The notes beneath the pieces were generated by a model. It searched no databases and was not told the DNA's origin. It worked only from the letters and a program-made list of their open reading frames with translations. Made by a program: the position numbers and the translations under genes. This document shows positions 32,534 through 40,456 of a stretch of 64,000 nucleotides of DNA, one piece after another. Numbering within the stretch: position 1 is the first letter of the stretch; each line of letters starts with the position of its first letter. This DNA is from Lutibacter sp. A64 (GTDB lineage Bacteria > Bacteroidota > Bacteroidia > Flavobacteriales > Flavobacteriaceae). The stretch spans positions 1,087,001 to 1,151,000 of the forward strand of contig NZ_CP092487.1 of NCBI RefSeq assembly GCF_022429565.1, read 5' to 3'.

Positions 32534-32698
32534 TAAAAAAACCTACACTAGTTGGGTTTTATATTAAACTCCTAAAAAACAAGTTTAGAGCTAACTAACT
32601 GGTCGAGGATCCGTTCTAGACGGCTTGCTCTAATAGTATAGACTCACTCTTTTTAAAAATGTGACGTTGAGTTTAACAAACAATAACTAATGTAGGCA
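32534..32698 (-). ncRNA. ssrS: 6S RNA (flavobacterial type)
   Basis: The region between zapA and rny has no reading frame but folds into one long interrupted hairpin on the minus strand. The closing stem pairs CCTACATTAGTT (complement of 32685-32696) with AACTAGTGTAGG (complement of 32542-32553), 12 bp with one G-U. Inside, TTAAACTC pairs with GAGTTTAA and TTAGAGC with GCTCTAA, leaving a large central loop, and a terminal hairpin CCGT/ACGG closes the end. A run of seven T follows the closing stem. Rod shape with a central bubble, about 165 nt, and position next to zapA are as in 6S RNA, which binds the housekeeping RNA polymerase. I recall a flavobacterial 6S family in this location. Confidence 0.8.
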
Positions 32699-32728
32699 GT
32701 ATTATTAATTAATATTATTTTAAAGAAC

Positions 32729-33025
32729 TTATTTATTTAAATGTTCGTCTAACAAAACATTTAGTTTACTTATTTTTTTTATTGCTTCTGTTAAATCTTC
32801 CTCTTTATTAATAGCTTTTATTTCAATTAATGACGCAAATTGTAAAGCACACATTGCTAAAACATCTTGTTTATCACTAACTGCGTAATTTTTTTCAAAA
32901 TTACTTACCAAATCATTAATTTTAGTTGCTGCCTTACGCATACCTTCTTCTTCATTTGCGTTTTTTACCTTAAGAGGATATACTCTTCCTGCAACTGTTA
33001 CTTTAATTTTTAATGATTCTGCCAT
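32729..33025 (-). CDS. zapA: Cell division protein ZapA
   Basis: Small protein of 98 residues that bundles FtsZ filaments at midcell. The N-terminal part LKIKVTVAGRVYPLKV matches the ZapA globular domain, and the rest is a predicted coiled coil used for tetramer formation (EEGMRKAATKINDLVSNFE). It lies 13 bp after the coiled-coil gene and directly before the 6S RNA, the conserved order in many bacteria. Confidence 0.9.
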   Translation of the reverse strand: MAESLKIKVTVAGRVYPLKVKNANEEEGMRKAATKINDLVSNFEKNYAVSDKQDVLAMCALQFASLIEIKAINKEEDLTEAIKKISKLNVLLDEHLNK

Positions 33026-33038
33026 TATTTAAAAGATC

Positions 33039-33329
33039 TTATTCGCTTAGTTGGGTTATACACGTATCAATTTCGCGAATTAAAGCATTTATTTTGAGTT
33101 TCGTATTTCTACTATTTTCCTTACTGCCTTCTATAGTTTTAGCAATTTTTAATGTTTGATATTTTTTTTCAATTTCACTATTAAACTGCTTCTCTTTAGT
33201 AACTTGCTGTTCTAAAACTGCTATTTTATTATATAAAACTTCATTTTCTTCTTTTAAGAAATTATAATTTTCTAAAAGAATTCTCAGTTTTTTCTCAAAT
33301 AAATTAACAACTTCATTTAAACTATTCAT
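33039..33329 (-). CDS. Small coiled-coil protein upstream of zapA
   Basis: Protein of 96 residues, nearly all coiled coil (heptads through FEKKLRILLENYNFLKEENE and onward). It has no signal peptide. Its size, coiled coil and place directly before zapA suggest a ZapB-like partner in the division ring, but coiled coils are hard to assign. It is the first gene of the minus-strand unit; the divergent M23 peptidase gene starts 163 bp away. Confidence 0.7.
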   Translation of the reverse strand: MNSLNEVVNLFEKKLRILLENYNFLKEENEVLYNKIAVLEQQVTKEKQFNSEIEKKYQTLKIAKTIEGSKENSRNTKLKINALIREIDTCITQLSE

Positions 33330-33492
33330 ATATATCTAAAGAATATAAACTATAAATACAAAGTTAGTGTTAGTCAGCCAATATTACAACTGTTTTTTTT
33401 GCATTTTGTAAAAAAATTGTAATAGCTATTAATAATTCATTGAATTTTTAGACTTTACAACAAAAAAAGTTTTAGTATTTTAGCATAAAATA

Positions 33493-35214
33493 ATGAATGT
33501 GAAAAAAGCTATTTTAATACTATTTTTATGTACCTACGTTATAAGTTTTAGCCAAGGTAACGCAAATACCGGTAAAAATTACCCTACAGACTATTTTAGC
33601 AATCCTCTAAAAGTTCCTTTAATTTTATCTGGTACTTTTGGAGAACTTAGAAGTAATCATTTCCACGCTGGATTGGATCTTAAAACATTAGGAAAAGAAG
33701 GTTTAGATGTTGTTGCACCTGCTGATGGTTATGTTTCTAGAATTAAAGTTTCTCATTGGGGATATGGTAAAGCATTGTATATTACACACCCTAATGGCTA
33801 TACAACTGTATACGGACATTTAAAAAAGTTTAATGCTAAAATTGAAGCTTACGTAAAAAAACAACAATATAATAAAGAGAGTTTTGAAATACATTTATTT
33901 CCATCTGCTAGTACTTTACCCGTTTCAAAAAATGAAATTATAGCATATTCTGGGAATACTGGTGGTTCTGGAGGTCCACATTTACATTTTGAAATTAGAG
34001 ATACTAATACAGCAAAACCAATTAACCCAATGTTATTTGGAATAAAGGTTAACGATTCTAAAAAACCTCGAGTTAATACTTTAATCGGGTATTCTTTAAG
34101 TGAAAATTCTCATATTAATTCCATTTCTAAACCAACACAAATCACTTTAGTTCCTCAAAAAAATGGAGATTTACTTGCTAATAAAATTAAAGCTTTTGGC
34201 TCAATTGGATTTGGTATTAATGCTTACGATCAACTAGATGGTGCATACAATAAAAATGGTTTGTATAGTTTATCGCTATTAGTTAATGGTAAATTAGCAC
34301 ACCAATTTAATGCAGACTCCTTTTCGTTTGCAGAAAGTAAATACATTAATTTATTAATTGATTATGAAAGATATTCAAATTTAAAACAACGCATTCAAAA
34401 ATGTTTTATTGAACCTGCTAACAAATTAAGTGTCTATAAAAAAATCAATAATAAAGGTTATTTATCTATTGAAGATGGAATGGATTATACTGTTGAAATT
34501 ATTGCAAAAGATTTTAAAGGTAATAGTCAAAAAATTATAATTCCAATTACTGGAAGTAACGAGCGTATTTTAGTAAAAGAAACAATAAATACAACGCCTT
34601 ATAAAATTAAACATAACATTTTTAATGTTTTTAAAAAGGATGGAATTACAGTAGCATTTCCTAAAAATACTTTTTACAACGACTTCTATTTAAATTTTGA
34701 AGTTCAGAAAGATTCTTTGGTTAAAGTACATACTCCAACTGTTCCTTTAAATAAAAATTACACTTTAACTTTTGATGTTTCAAAGTACACCGAAAGTCAA
34801 AAAAAATTAATGTATATAGCTTCTATAGATGCTAGAGGAAGATCTAATTATCAAACTACAGTTAAAAAAAGCACTACATTTTATACTTCTACAAAAAATT
34901 TAGGTAAGTTTACATTATTAACTGATAATAAGAAACCTAACATCTATATAGATAATTTTAAAAATGAACAATGGATAAGTAATCATAAAGAATTAAAGAT
35001 AAAAATTACAGATAATGAATCTGGTATAAAATCATATAGAGGAGAAATTGACGGCGAATGGATTTTATTAGAATACGAACCAAAAACAGACGTATTAACT
35101 TATAATTTAAGCGATAAAAAATTTACAACAGCCAAACACAATCTTAAAATTACAGTAACAGATAATGTTGGAAACACCAATATATTAAACACTACATTTT
35201 TTAGAAAAATATAA
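33493..35214 (+). CDS. M23-family metallopeptidase (LytM-like)
   Basis: Exported protein of 573 residues with signal peptide (about 1-20). The LytM/M23 domain lies at about 45-190 with zinc ligands in NHFHAGLDLKT and GGPHLHFEIRD and the intermediate GHLKKF. M23 enzymes cut peptide cross-links in peptidoglycan. The remaining 380 residues are beta-rich without a motif I know and may be Ig-like domains for anchoring or regulation (ITDNESGIKSYRGEIDGEW). The TonB receptor gene follows 10 bp later, so the two are probably co-transcribed. Confidence 0.88.
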   Translation: MNVKKAILILFLCTYVISFSQGNANTGKNYPTDYFSNPLKVPLILSGTFGELRSNHFHAGLDLKTLGKEGLDVVAPADGYVSRIKVSHWGYGKALYITHPNGYTTVYGHLKKFNAKIEAYVKKQQYNKESFEIHLFPSASTLPVSKNEIIAYSGNTGGSGGPHLHFEIRDTNTAKPINPMLFGIKVNDSKKPRVNTLIGYSLSENSHINSISKPTQITLVPQKNGDLLANKIKAFGSIGFGINAYDQLDGAYNKNGLYSLSLLVNGKLAHQFNADSFSFAESKYINLLIDYERYSNLKQRIQKCFIEPANKLSVYKKINNKGYLSIEDGMDYTVEIIAKDFKGNSQKIIIPITGSNERILVKETINTTPYKIKHNIFNVFKKDGITVAFPKNTFYNDFYLNFEVQKDSLVKVHTPTVPLNKNYTLTFDVSKYTESQKKLMYIASIDARGRSNYQTTVKKSTTFYTSTKNLGKFTLLTDNKKPNIYIDNFKNEQWISNHKELKIKITDNESGIKSYRGEIDGEWILLEYEPKTDVLTYNLSDKKFTTAKHNLKITVTDNVGNTNILNTTFFRKI

Positions 35215-35224
35215 GCGCTATCGT

Positions 35225-37675
35225 TTGAAAAATTTTAAATTATTACTTGTTTTTGTATTTACTTCGGTTACTTTAACTGCTCAAAAAGCAACCATTAAAG
35301 GTACTGTTAAAAACACTTCAAAAAATCCCATTGAAGGTGTTTCAATTAGGTATGCAAATTACGGAACAACTTCAAATAAAAATGGAGAATACGTTTTGCA
35401 AGTATCTGCTGAAAAAGAAATTTCAATTGAATTTAGTCATGTTTCTTATAAAACGCTTATAAAAAAAGTTACAATTCCCAAGAACAAAACATTCCGTTTC
35501 TCCCCTACTTTAACTATTAAAATTGAAGAAATTGAAGAAGTACTTGTTGAAGATCGAAAAAAAAATGCTCAGGGAACTTTAACTATTAATACAGAGTCTA
35601 TTACAAAAATACCAGGTGCAAATCAAGGTGTAGAAAATATTTTAATGACGCTTCCTGGTGTAAATAACAATAACGAATTAAGTACTCAATATAATGTAAG
35701 AGGTGGAAATTTTGATGAAAATTTAATTTATGTTAATGGCATTGAAATATACAGGCCTTTTTTAGTAAGATCTGGACAACAAGAAGGTTTAAGTTTTGTA
35801 AATAGTGCTATGGTACAAAATGTGAATTTTTCTGCTGGTGGATTTCAAGCTAAATACGGAGATAAATTAGCGTCTGTTTTAGATATAACGTACAAAACAC
35901 CGAAAGAATTTGGTGCTACTGTAAATGCAAGTCTGTTAGGTGGAAGCATTACCGCTGAAGGAGTTTCAGTTAATAAAAAACTAAGTGCTCTAATTGGAGT
36001 GCGTTATAGAGACAACAGTCTTTTTATTAATAGTAAAGATATTGAAACAAATGCTAAACCTAACTTTACCGATGTTCAAGCATTTTTATCATATGTAGTA
36101 AATCCTAAATTAAAAATAGACTTTTTAGGTAATTATTCATTAAATAATTATAAATATATACCTACAACTAGAAGAACCAAATTTGGAACTATTACAGATC
36201 CTCAAGAATTAATAGTTTATTATAACGGACAAGAAAAAGATAAATTTGAAACCGTATTTGGTGCTTTAAAAGGAAGTTACAAGGTAAATAACAATTTAAA
36301 TCTCACTCTTACAACATCTACTTATCATACAATTGAAGAAGAATATTATGATATACTTGCAAGTTATAATATTGGAGAAGTAAATAACGATTTTGCTTCA
36401 GAAGATTTTGGTGAAGTTGAATTTTCTGAAGGAATTGGCTCACAATTAAATCATGCAAGAAACGCCATAGATGCGCTTATTAGTAATTCAGAATTTAAAG
36501 CAAGTTATAAAAAAGATAACTATCAATTAGATGTTGGTTTAAAATATCAATATGAAGACATAAAAGATCGTATTAAAGAATGGGAAGTTATTGACTCTTT
36601 AGGTTTTAATGTACGACCACCAAGTTTTACGGGTAATAATCAGCCTTACGAGCCTTTTACAGGAGAATTAACACCTTACCAAGGTATAGATACCGAAAAT
36701 CATATTAAAATAGATCGGTTAATTTGGTTTGCTCAATACAGCCAAAATAGGGAATGGAACAATCATAAAATATGGTATAATTTAGGGCTACGTTCTCATA
36801 ATTGGAATGTAAATGGTGAAAACCTTGAAACTTCAAATCAAATTATTTATAGCCTTAGAGGACAGTTTGCAATAAAACCAGATTGGGAAAAAGATATGCT
36901 TTTTAGAATTGCTGGTGGAATGTATAACCAACCACCATTTTATAAAGAATTAAGAGATTTTAATGGAGCAATAAATACCTCTGTAAAAACACAAAAATCT
37001 ACTCAAATTGTTTTAGGAAACGATTATAGCTTTAAACTTTGGAACAGACCTTTTAAATTAATTTCAGAAATATATTATAAAAATTTAACCAATATAAACA
37101 TTTATACTGTTGATAATGTTAAAATTAGATACAGCGCAGATAATAATGCTAAAGGTTATGCTACCGGTTTAGATTTAAGGTTAAACGGTGAGTTTGTTCC
37201 TGGCACAGAAAGTTGGGTAAGCATTGGTTTTTTAAAAACTGAAGAAAATTATAACAATCAAGGCTATATTGCTAGACCTACCGATCAGCGTTTTAAATTT
37301 GGAATGTTATTTCAAGATTATGTACCAAACATTCCCAATATTAAAATGTATTTAAATTTAGTTTTCAATTCAGGTTTACCTGGCGGTGCTCCTTCCTATT
37401 CAAACCCTTACAACTACCAAAACAGATTAAATGCTTACAAAAGAGCAGATATTGGAATTTCGTATGTTTTTGCAGACACCAACAATATACACACATCTGG
37501 TTGGTTAAAAAACATTAAAGAATTAGCTCTAGGTTTTGAAATATTTAATATGTTCGATGTTCAAAACTCAATTACCAATACTTGGGTTAGAGATGTTTAT
37601 TCTAAGCAATTTTATGGAATTCCAAATTATATGACTCCAAGAGTTTTAAACATTAAAATGGATATAAAATTTTAG
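35225..37675 (+). CDS. TonB-dependent receptor with carboxypeptidase-like regulatory N-domain
   Basis: Outer-membrane receptor of 816 residues that imports an unknown substrate using TonB energy. After the signal peptide (ending VTLTAQ) come a CarboxypepD_reg-like domain (ATIKGTVKNTSKNPIEGVSI), a plug domain (GVENILMTLPGVNNNNELS, YNVRGGNFDENLIYVNG) and a 22-strand barrel that ends in IKMDIKF. The start codon is TTG: no ATG or GTG precedes the signal peptide, and TTG is 10 bp after the M23 gene. No SusD partner is present, so a glycan role is less likely than for SusC pairs. Confidence 0.9.
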   Translation: MKNFKLLLVFVFTSVTLTAQKATIKGTVKNTSKNPIEGVSIRYANYGTTSNKNGEYVLQVSAEKEISIEFSHVSYKTLIKKVTIPKNKTFRFSPTLTIKIEEIEEVLVEDRKKNAQGTLTINTESITKIPGANQGVENILMTLPGVNNNNELSTQYNVRGGNFDENLIYVNGIEIYRPFLVRSGQQEGLSFVNSAMVQNVNFSAGGFQAKYGDKLASVLDITYKTPKEFGATVNASLLGGSITAEGVSVNKKLSALIGVRYRDNSLFINSKDIETNAKPNFTDVQAFLSYVVNPKLKIDFLGNYSLNNYKYIPTTRRTKFGTITDPQELIVYYNGQEKDKFETVFGALKGSYKVNNNLNLTLTTSTYHTIEEEYYDILASYNIGEVNNDFASEDFGEVEFSEGIGSQLNHARNAIDALISNSEFKASYKKDNYQLDVGLKYQYEDIKDRIKEWEVIDSLGFNVRPPSFTGNNQPYEPFTGELTPYQGIDTENHIKIDRLIWFAQYSQNREWNNHKIWYNLGLRSHNWNVNGENLETSNQIIYSLRGQFAIKPDWEKDMLFRIAGGMYNQPPFYKELRDFNGAINTSVKTQKSTQIVLGNDYSFKLWNRPFKLISEIYYKNLTNINIYTVDNVKIRYSADNNAKGYATGLDLRLNGEFVPGTESWVSIGFLKTEENYNNQGYIARPTDQRFKFGMLFQDYVPNIPNIKMYLNLVFNSGLPGGAPSYSNPYNYQNRLNAYKRADIGISYVFADTNNIHTSGWLKNIKELALGFEIFNMFDVQNSITNTWVRDVYSKQFYGIPNYMTPRVLNIKMDIKF

Positions 37676-37725
37676 TACAACATCTATAATTCCAAAAAAC
37701 ATGTTAAAGCAACACAAAACAGTGT

Positions 37726-37956
37726 TTACTCTTCTTCGTAACGCTTCATTTCTCTATCGTAAAATTCACTAGCTTGGTCAATAAGCGCAGCAACTTCTAG
37801 TTCTAATTCTTCTCTATCAGCGCCTTCAAAATCTTCTAACCATTCAATTTCATCATCAATTAAATTAATGATGAATCTTGGAAATTCTGTATGAATTACA
37901 AAAATATCATTTGAACAATCTGTATTATCTCCCATTAAAAATTTAGGTAACTCCAT
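37726..37956 (-). CDS. Small acidic conserved protein
   Basis: Protein of 76 residues, very acidic, with no signal peptide. I recognise it as a small conserved protein of Bacteroidota without known function. The N-terminal part (LPKFLMGDNTDCSNDIFVIH) is followed by a short tryptophan-containing stretch (DDEIEWLEDF) and an acidic helix. Its start overlaps the end of the MATE gene by 14 bp, so it is co-transcribed and translationally linked with it. Codon use is normal, and it is convergent with the TonB receptor gene. Confidence 0.78.
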   Translation of the reverse strand: MELPKFLMGDNTDCSNDIFVIHTEFPRFIINLIDDEIEWLEDFEGADREELELEVAALIDQASEFYDREMKRYEEE

Positions 37957-39301
37957 TTTTTTCTTGAATTAGTTTATTTGTTAAATAATTAAACCTTATA
38001 AATAATAATATTGCAGATGTAGTAAGCCCGACTAAAAGTCCAATCCATATTCCAAAGGTACCTAAACCTGCTTTAGTACCAAAATAATAACTTATTGGAA
38101 AACCTATAATCCAATAGGCAACAAATGTTAACGCAGAAGGTACATTTACATCTTGTAAACCTCTTAAACCTCCTAAAATAACAGCCTGAAGACCATCTGA
38201 CAATTGAAAAAGTCCTGCAATTATTAATAATGTTGATGCTATTTTAATTACTTCCACATTTTCAGTAAATATTAAAGGTAAAAAATCTTTAAATACCATA
38301 AATCCTACTGAAAAGGAAGCCATTAAAATTAAAATCATTAAAAAATTTGAAAAAGCAATACGCCTCAATTCTTTATAATTTTTTAAACCTTTTTGATTTC
38401 CAACTCTTATGGTTGCTGCAACGCCTACTCCAACTGCTACCATAAATGTTGACGATGATAATTTTAAAGCAATTTGATTTGCTGCTTGTGGAAATGCGCC
38501 TAAAGTACCAGCTAACAAAACAGAAGATGTAAATAAACCTACTTCAAAAAGCATTTGTAAAGCAGTTGGAAAACCTAATTTTAAAATTTTTGAAAAGCGT
38601 TCTTTTTTCAACTCATCAAATTTTAGCCTTTTCAGATAAACGACAAATTTTTCTTTTCTCGCTATCATAATGTATATAAAAAACACCATAACAAATCTAG
38701 AAATTAGTGTACCTAAAGCTGCACCTACCAATTCTAAACGCGGAAAAATCCAAAAACCATAAATTAGCGTAAAATTTAAAACAACATTTACAACATTGGT
38801 TAAAATTGTTGCCCACATTGCATATTTTGTCTGCGATAAACCATCTGCAAATTGTTTAAAACCCTGAAAAAGCATTAATGGAATCATAGAGAAAGCAACA
38901 ATCTCGTAATAAGGAATTGCTAAAGCAACCACTTCTTCTGGCTGATCAAGATGATATAATATTGGTTTTAAAAACAACAAACCAATAAACATTATAAGTC
39001 CAATAATTGCTGTTAAAATAATACCATGTTGAAAAATACTTCTACCTTTTTCTTTATCTCCTTCACCATCAGACTCAGCAATTAATGGAGTTATTGCAAA
39101 AGAAAATCCTAAACCTACAGAAAGTGTAATAAAAAAAATACTATTTCCTAAAGATGTTGCAGCCAATTCTACAGCACCTAATCTTCCAACCATAATATCG
39201 TCGATTAACCCAACTAATAAATGACCTAAAGAGCCCATCATTATTGGAGTTGCCAACTTAATGTTGTTTTTAAATTCTGAAGTGTATTGTTTTAATTTCA
39301 A
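37943..39301 (-). CDS. norM: MATE-family multidrug/sodium efflux transporter
   Basis: Inner-membrane transporter of 452 residues with twelve predicted helices in two similar halves. The first half contains IMMGSLGHLLVGLIDDIMVGRLG, the usual MATE opening, and the region FAITPLIAESDGEGDKEKGR between helices 2 and 3. The second half begins KILKLGFPTALQMLFEVGLF. MATE proteins export cationic drugs or other small molecules in exchange for sodium or protons; the substrate is unknown. It lies on the minus strand with the small acidic gene downstream. Confidence 0.92.
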   Translation of the reverse strand: MKLKQYTSEFKNNIKLATPIMMGSLGHLLVGLIDDIMVGRLGAVELAATSLGNSIFFITLSVGLGFSFAITPLIAESDGEGDKEKGRSIFQHGIILTAIIGLIMFIGLLFLKPILYHLDQPEEVVALAIPYYEIVAFSMIPLMLFQGFKQFADGLSQTKYAMWATILTNVVNVVLNFTLIYGFWIFPRLELVGAALGTLISRFVMVFFIYIMIARKEKFVVYLKRLKFDELKKERFSKILKLGFPTALQMLFEVGLFTSSVLLAGTLGAFPQAANQIALKLSSSTFMVAVGVGVAATIRVGNQKGLKNYKELRRIAFSNFLMILILMASFSVGFMVFKDFLPLIFTENVEVIKIASTLLIIAGLFQLSDGLQAVILGGLRGLQDVNVPSALTFVAYWIIGFPISYYFGTKAGLGTFGIWIGLLVGLTTSAILLFIRFNYLTNKLIQEKNGVT

Positions 39302-39501
39302 TTCAATTATTTTAGGCTGCGAATATACAAGATTTTATAGCTTTCCACAGTTTTAACTATCAAATAATTAAAATCGTTGAAAAATTATAAATAGCACTAA
39401 ATAATAAGGTATAAAAGTTGGTTAAAAATTAAATTTTTAAATAGATTCTAAATATTTTCATAAAATACTTTAATTTAATTCATATATTTTAGTTTTTAAA
39501 C

Positions 39502-39509
39502 TAACTTTG
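39502..39509 (+). promoter_or_regulatory. -7 promoter box of tpx
   Basis: TAACTTTG is an exact TAnnTTTG match that ends 25 bp before the tpx ATG at 39535. No TTG is found at the expected -33 distance. Confidence 0.5.
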
Positions 39510-39534
39510 ATTTTTTAACTAAAAAACTATAAAT

Positions 39535-40032
39535 ATGAGTAAAATAACATTAAAAGGAAATCCTTTTAAAACTTCAGGAAAATTACCAAAAGTAGGTAAA
39601 AATGCACCTAAATTTTCTTTAATTAAAGCAGATTTATCTAAAGCTAAATTAAAAGATTTTAAAGGTTCTAAATTAATTTTAAACATATTTCCTAGTTTAG
39701 ACACTGGTACTTGTGCTGCTTCGGTAAGAAAATTTAATGAAGAAGCTTCAAAATTAGAAAACACAAAAGTACTTTGTATTTCAAGAGATTTACCATTTGC
39801 TCAAGCACGTTTTTGTGGTGCTGAAGGTTTAGAAAATGTAATTACACTTTCAGATTTTGCAAAAGGGAAATTTGGAAAAAATTATGGATTAACAATTAAA
39901 AATGGACCTTTAGCTAACTTACATTCTAGAGCAATTGTAGTTATTAACGAAGAAGGTATTGTTACTTATACAGAGCAAGTTCCAGAAATTGCTGACGAAC
40001 CAAATTATGAAGCTGCTATAAAAGCACTTTAA
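39535..40032 (+). CDS. tpx: Thiol peroxidase
   Basis: Atypical 2-Cys peroxiredoxin of 165 residues that reduces hydrogen and organic peroxides with thioredoxin. The peroxidatic Cys60 stands in LDTGTCAASVRKFNEEA and the resolving Cys94 in QARFCGAEGLENV, both at the positions of E. coli Tpx. The active-site Thr and Arg are also present. It is the first gene of a probable unit with dgkA (3 bp gap). Confidence 0.96.
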   Translation: MSKITLKGNPFKTSGKLPKVGKNAPKFSLIKADLSKAKLKDFKGSKLILNIFPSLDTGTCAASVRKFNEEASKLENTKVLCISRDLPFAQARFCGAEGLENVITLSDFAKGKFGKNYGLTIKNGPLANLHSRAIVVINEEGIVTYTEQVPEIADEPNYEAAIKAL

Positions 40033-40035
40033 TTT

Positions 40036-40404
40036 ATGAATTCTGAAAGTAATTTTATTTTAAATAGAATTAAGGCTGTAAAATTTGCAGCTAAAGGATT
40101 TTGGATTTTAATTACATCAGAAAAAAGTATTATAGCTCAAGTAATTATTGCTGTAATAATGACCATTTTTGGTTTTATTATGCATATTTCTGCTACCGAA
40201 TGGATGTTCCAAATTTTTGCAATTGGACTTGTTTTGGTAGCAGAATCTTTAAATACAGCTATTGAAAAATTAGCTGACTTTATACATCCAGAATATCATA
40301 AAAAAATTGGAACCATTAAAGATATTTCTGCAGGTGCATCTTTTTTTGCTGCAATATTTGCGGTTATTATTGGTTTTATAATCTATATTCCTAAATTATT
40401 TTAG
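40036..40404 (+). CDS. dgkA: Diacylglycerol kinase, prokaryotic type
   Basis: Small inner-membrane protein of 122 residues with three helices of the DgkA fold. The signature segment VLVAESLNTAIEKLADF contains the catalytic Glu and the conserved Asn. E. coli-type enzymes phosphorylate diacylglycerol; many members outside proteobacteria phosphorylate undecaprenol, so the substrate is uncertain. It starts 3 bp after tpx; ftsK has its own promoter downstream. Confidence 0.9.
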   Translation: MNSESNFILNRIKAVKFAAKGFWILITSEKSIIAQVIIAVIMTIFGFIMHISATEWMFQIFAIGLVLVAESLNTAIEKLADFIHPEYHKKIGTIKDISAGASFFAAIFAVIIGFIIYIPKLF

Positions 40405-40432
40405 TAATACAACTGCAATCACAATAATTTTA

Positions 40433-40440
40433 TATTTTTG
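40433..40440 (+). promoter_or_regulatory. -7 promoter box of ftsK
   Basis: TATTTTTG, an exact TAnnTTTG match, ends 16 bp before the ftsK ATG at 40457, in the 52-bp gap after dgkA. No good -33 TTG is seen. Confidence 0.5.
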
Positions 40441-40456
40441 CGGCATATAAATTCCT

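Noticed and set aside
32605..32625. GGATCC followed by TCTAGA, looking like a cloning-vector polylinker
   Set aside because: Both sites fall in the terminal hairpin region of the 6S RNA and are part of its pairing; flanks are genomic, so this is coincidence.
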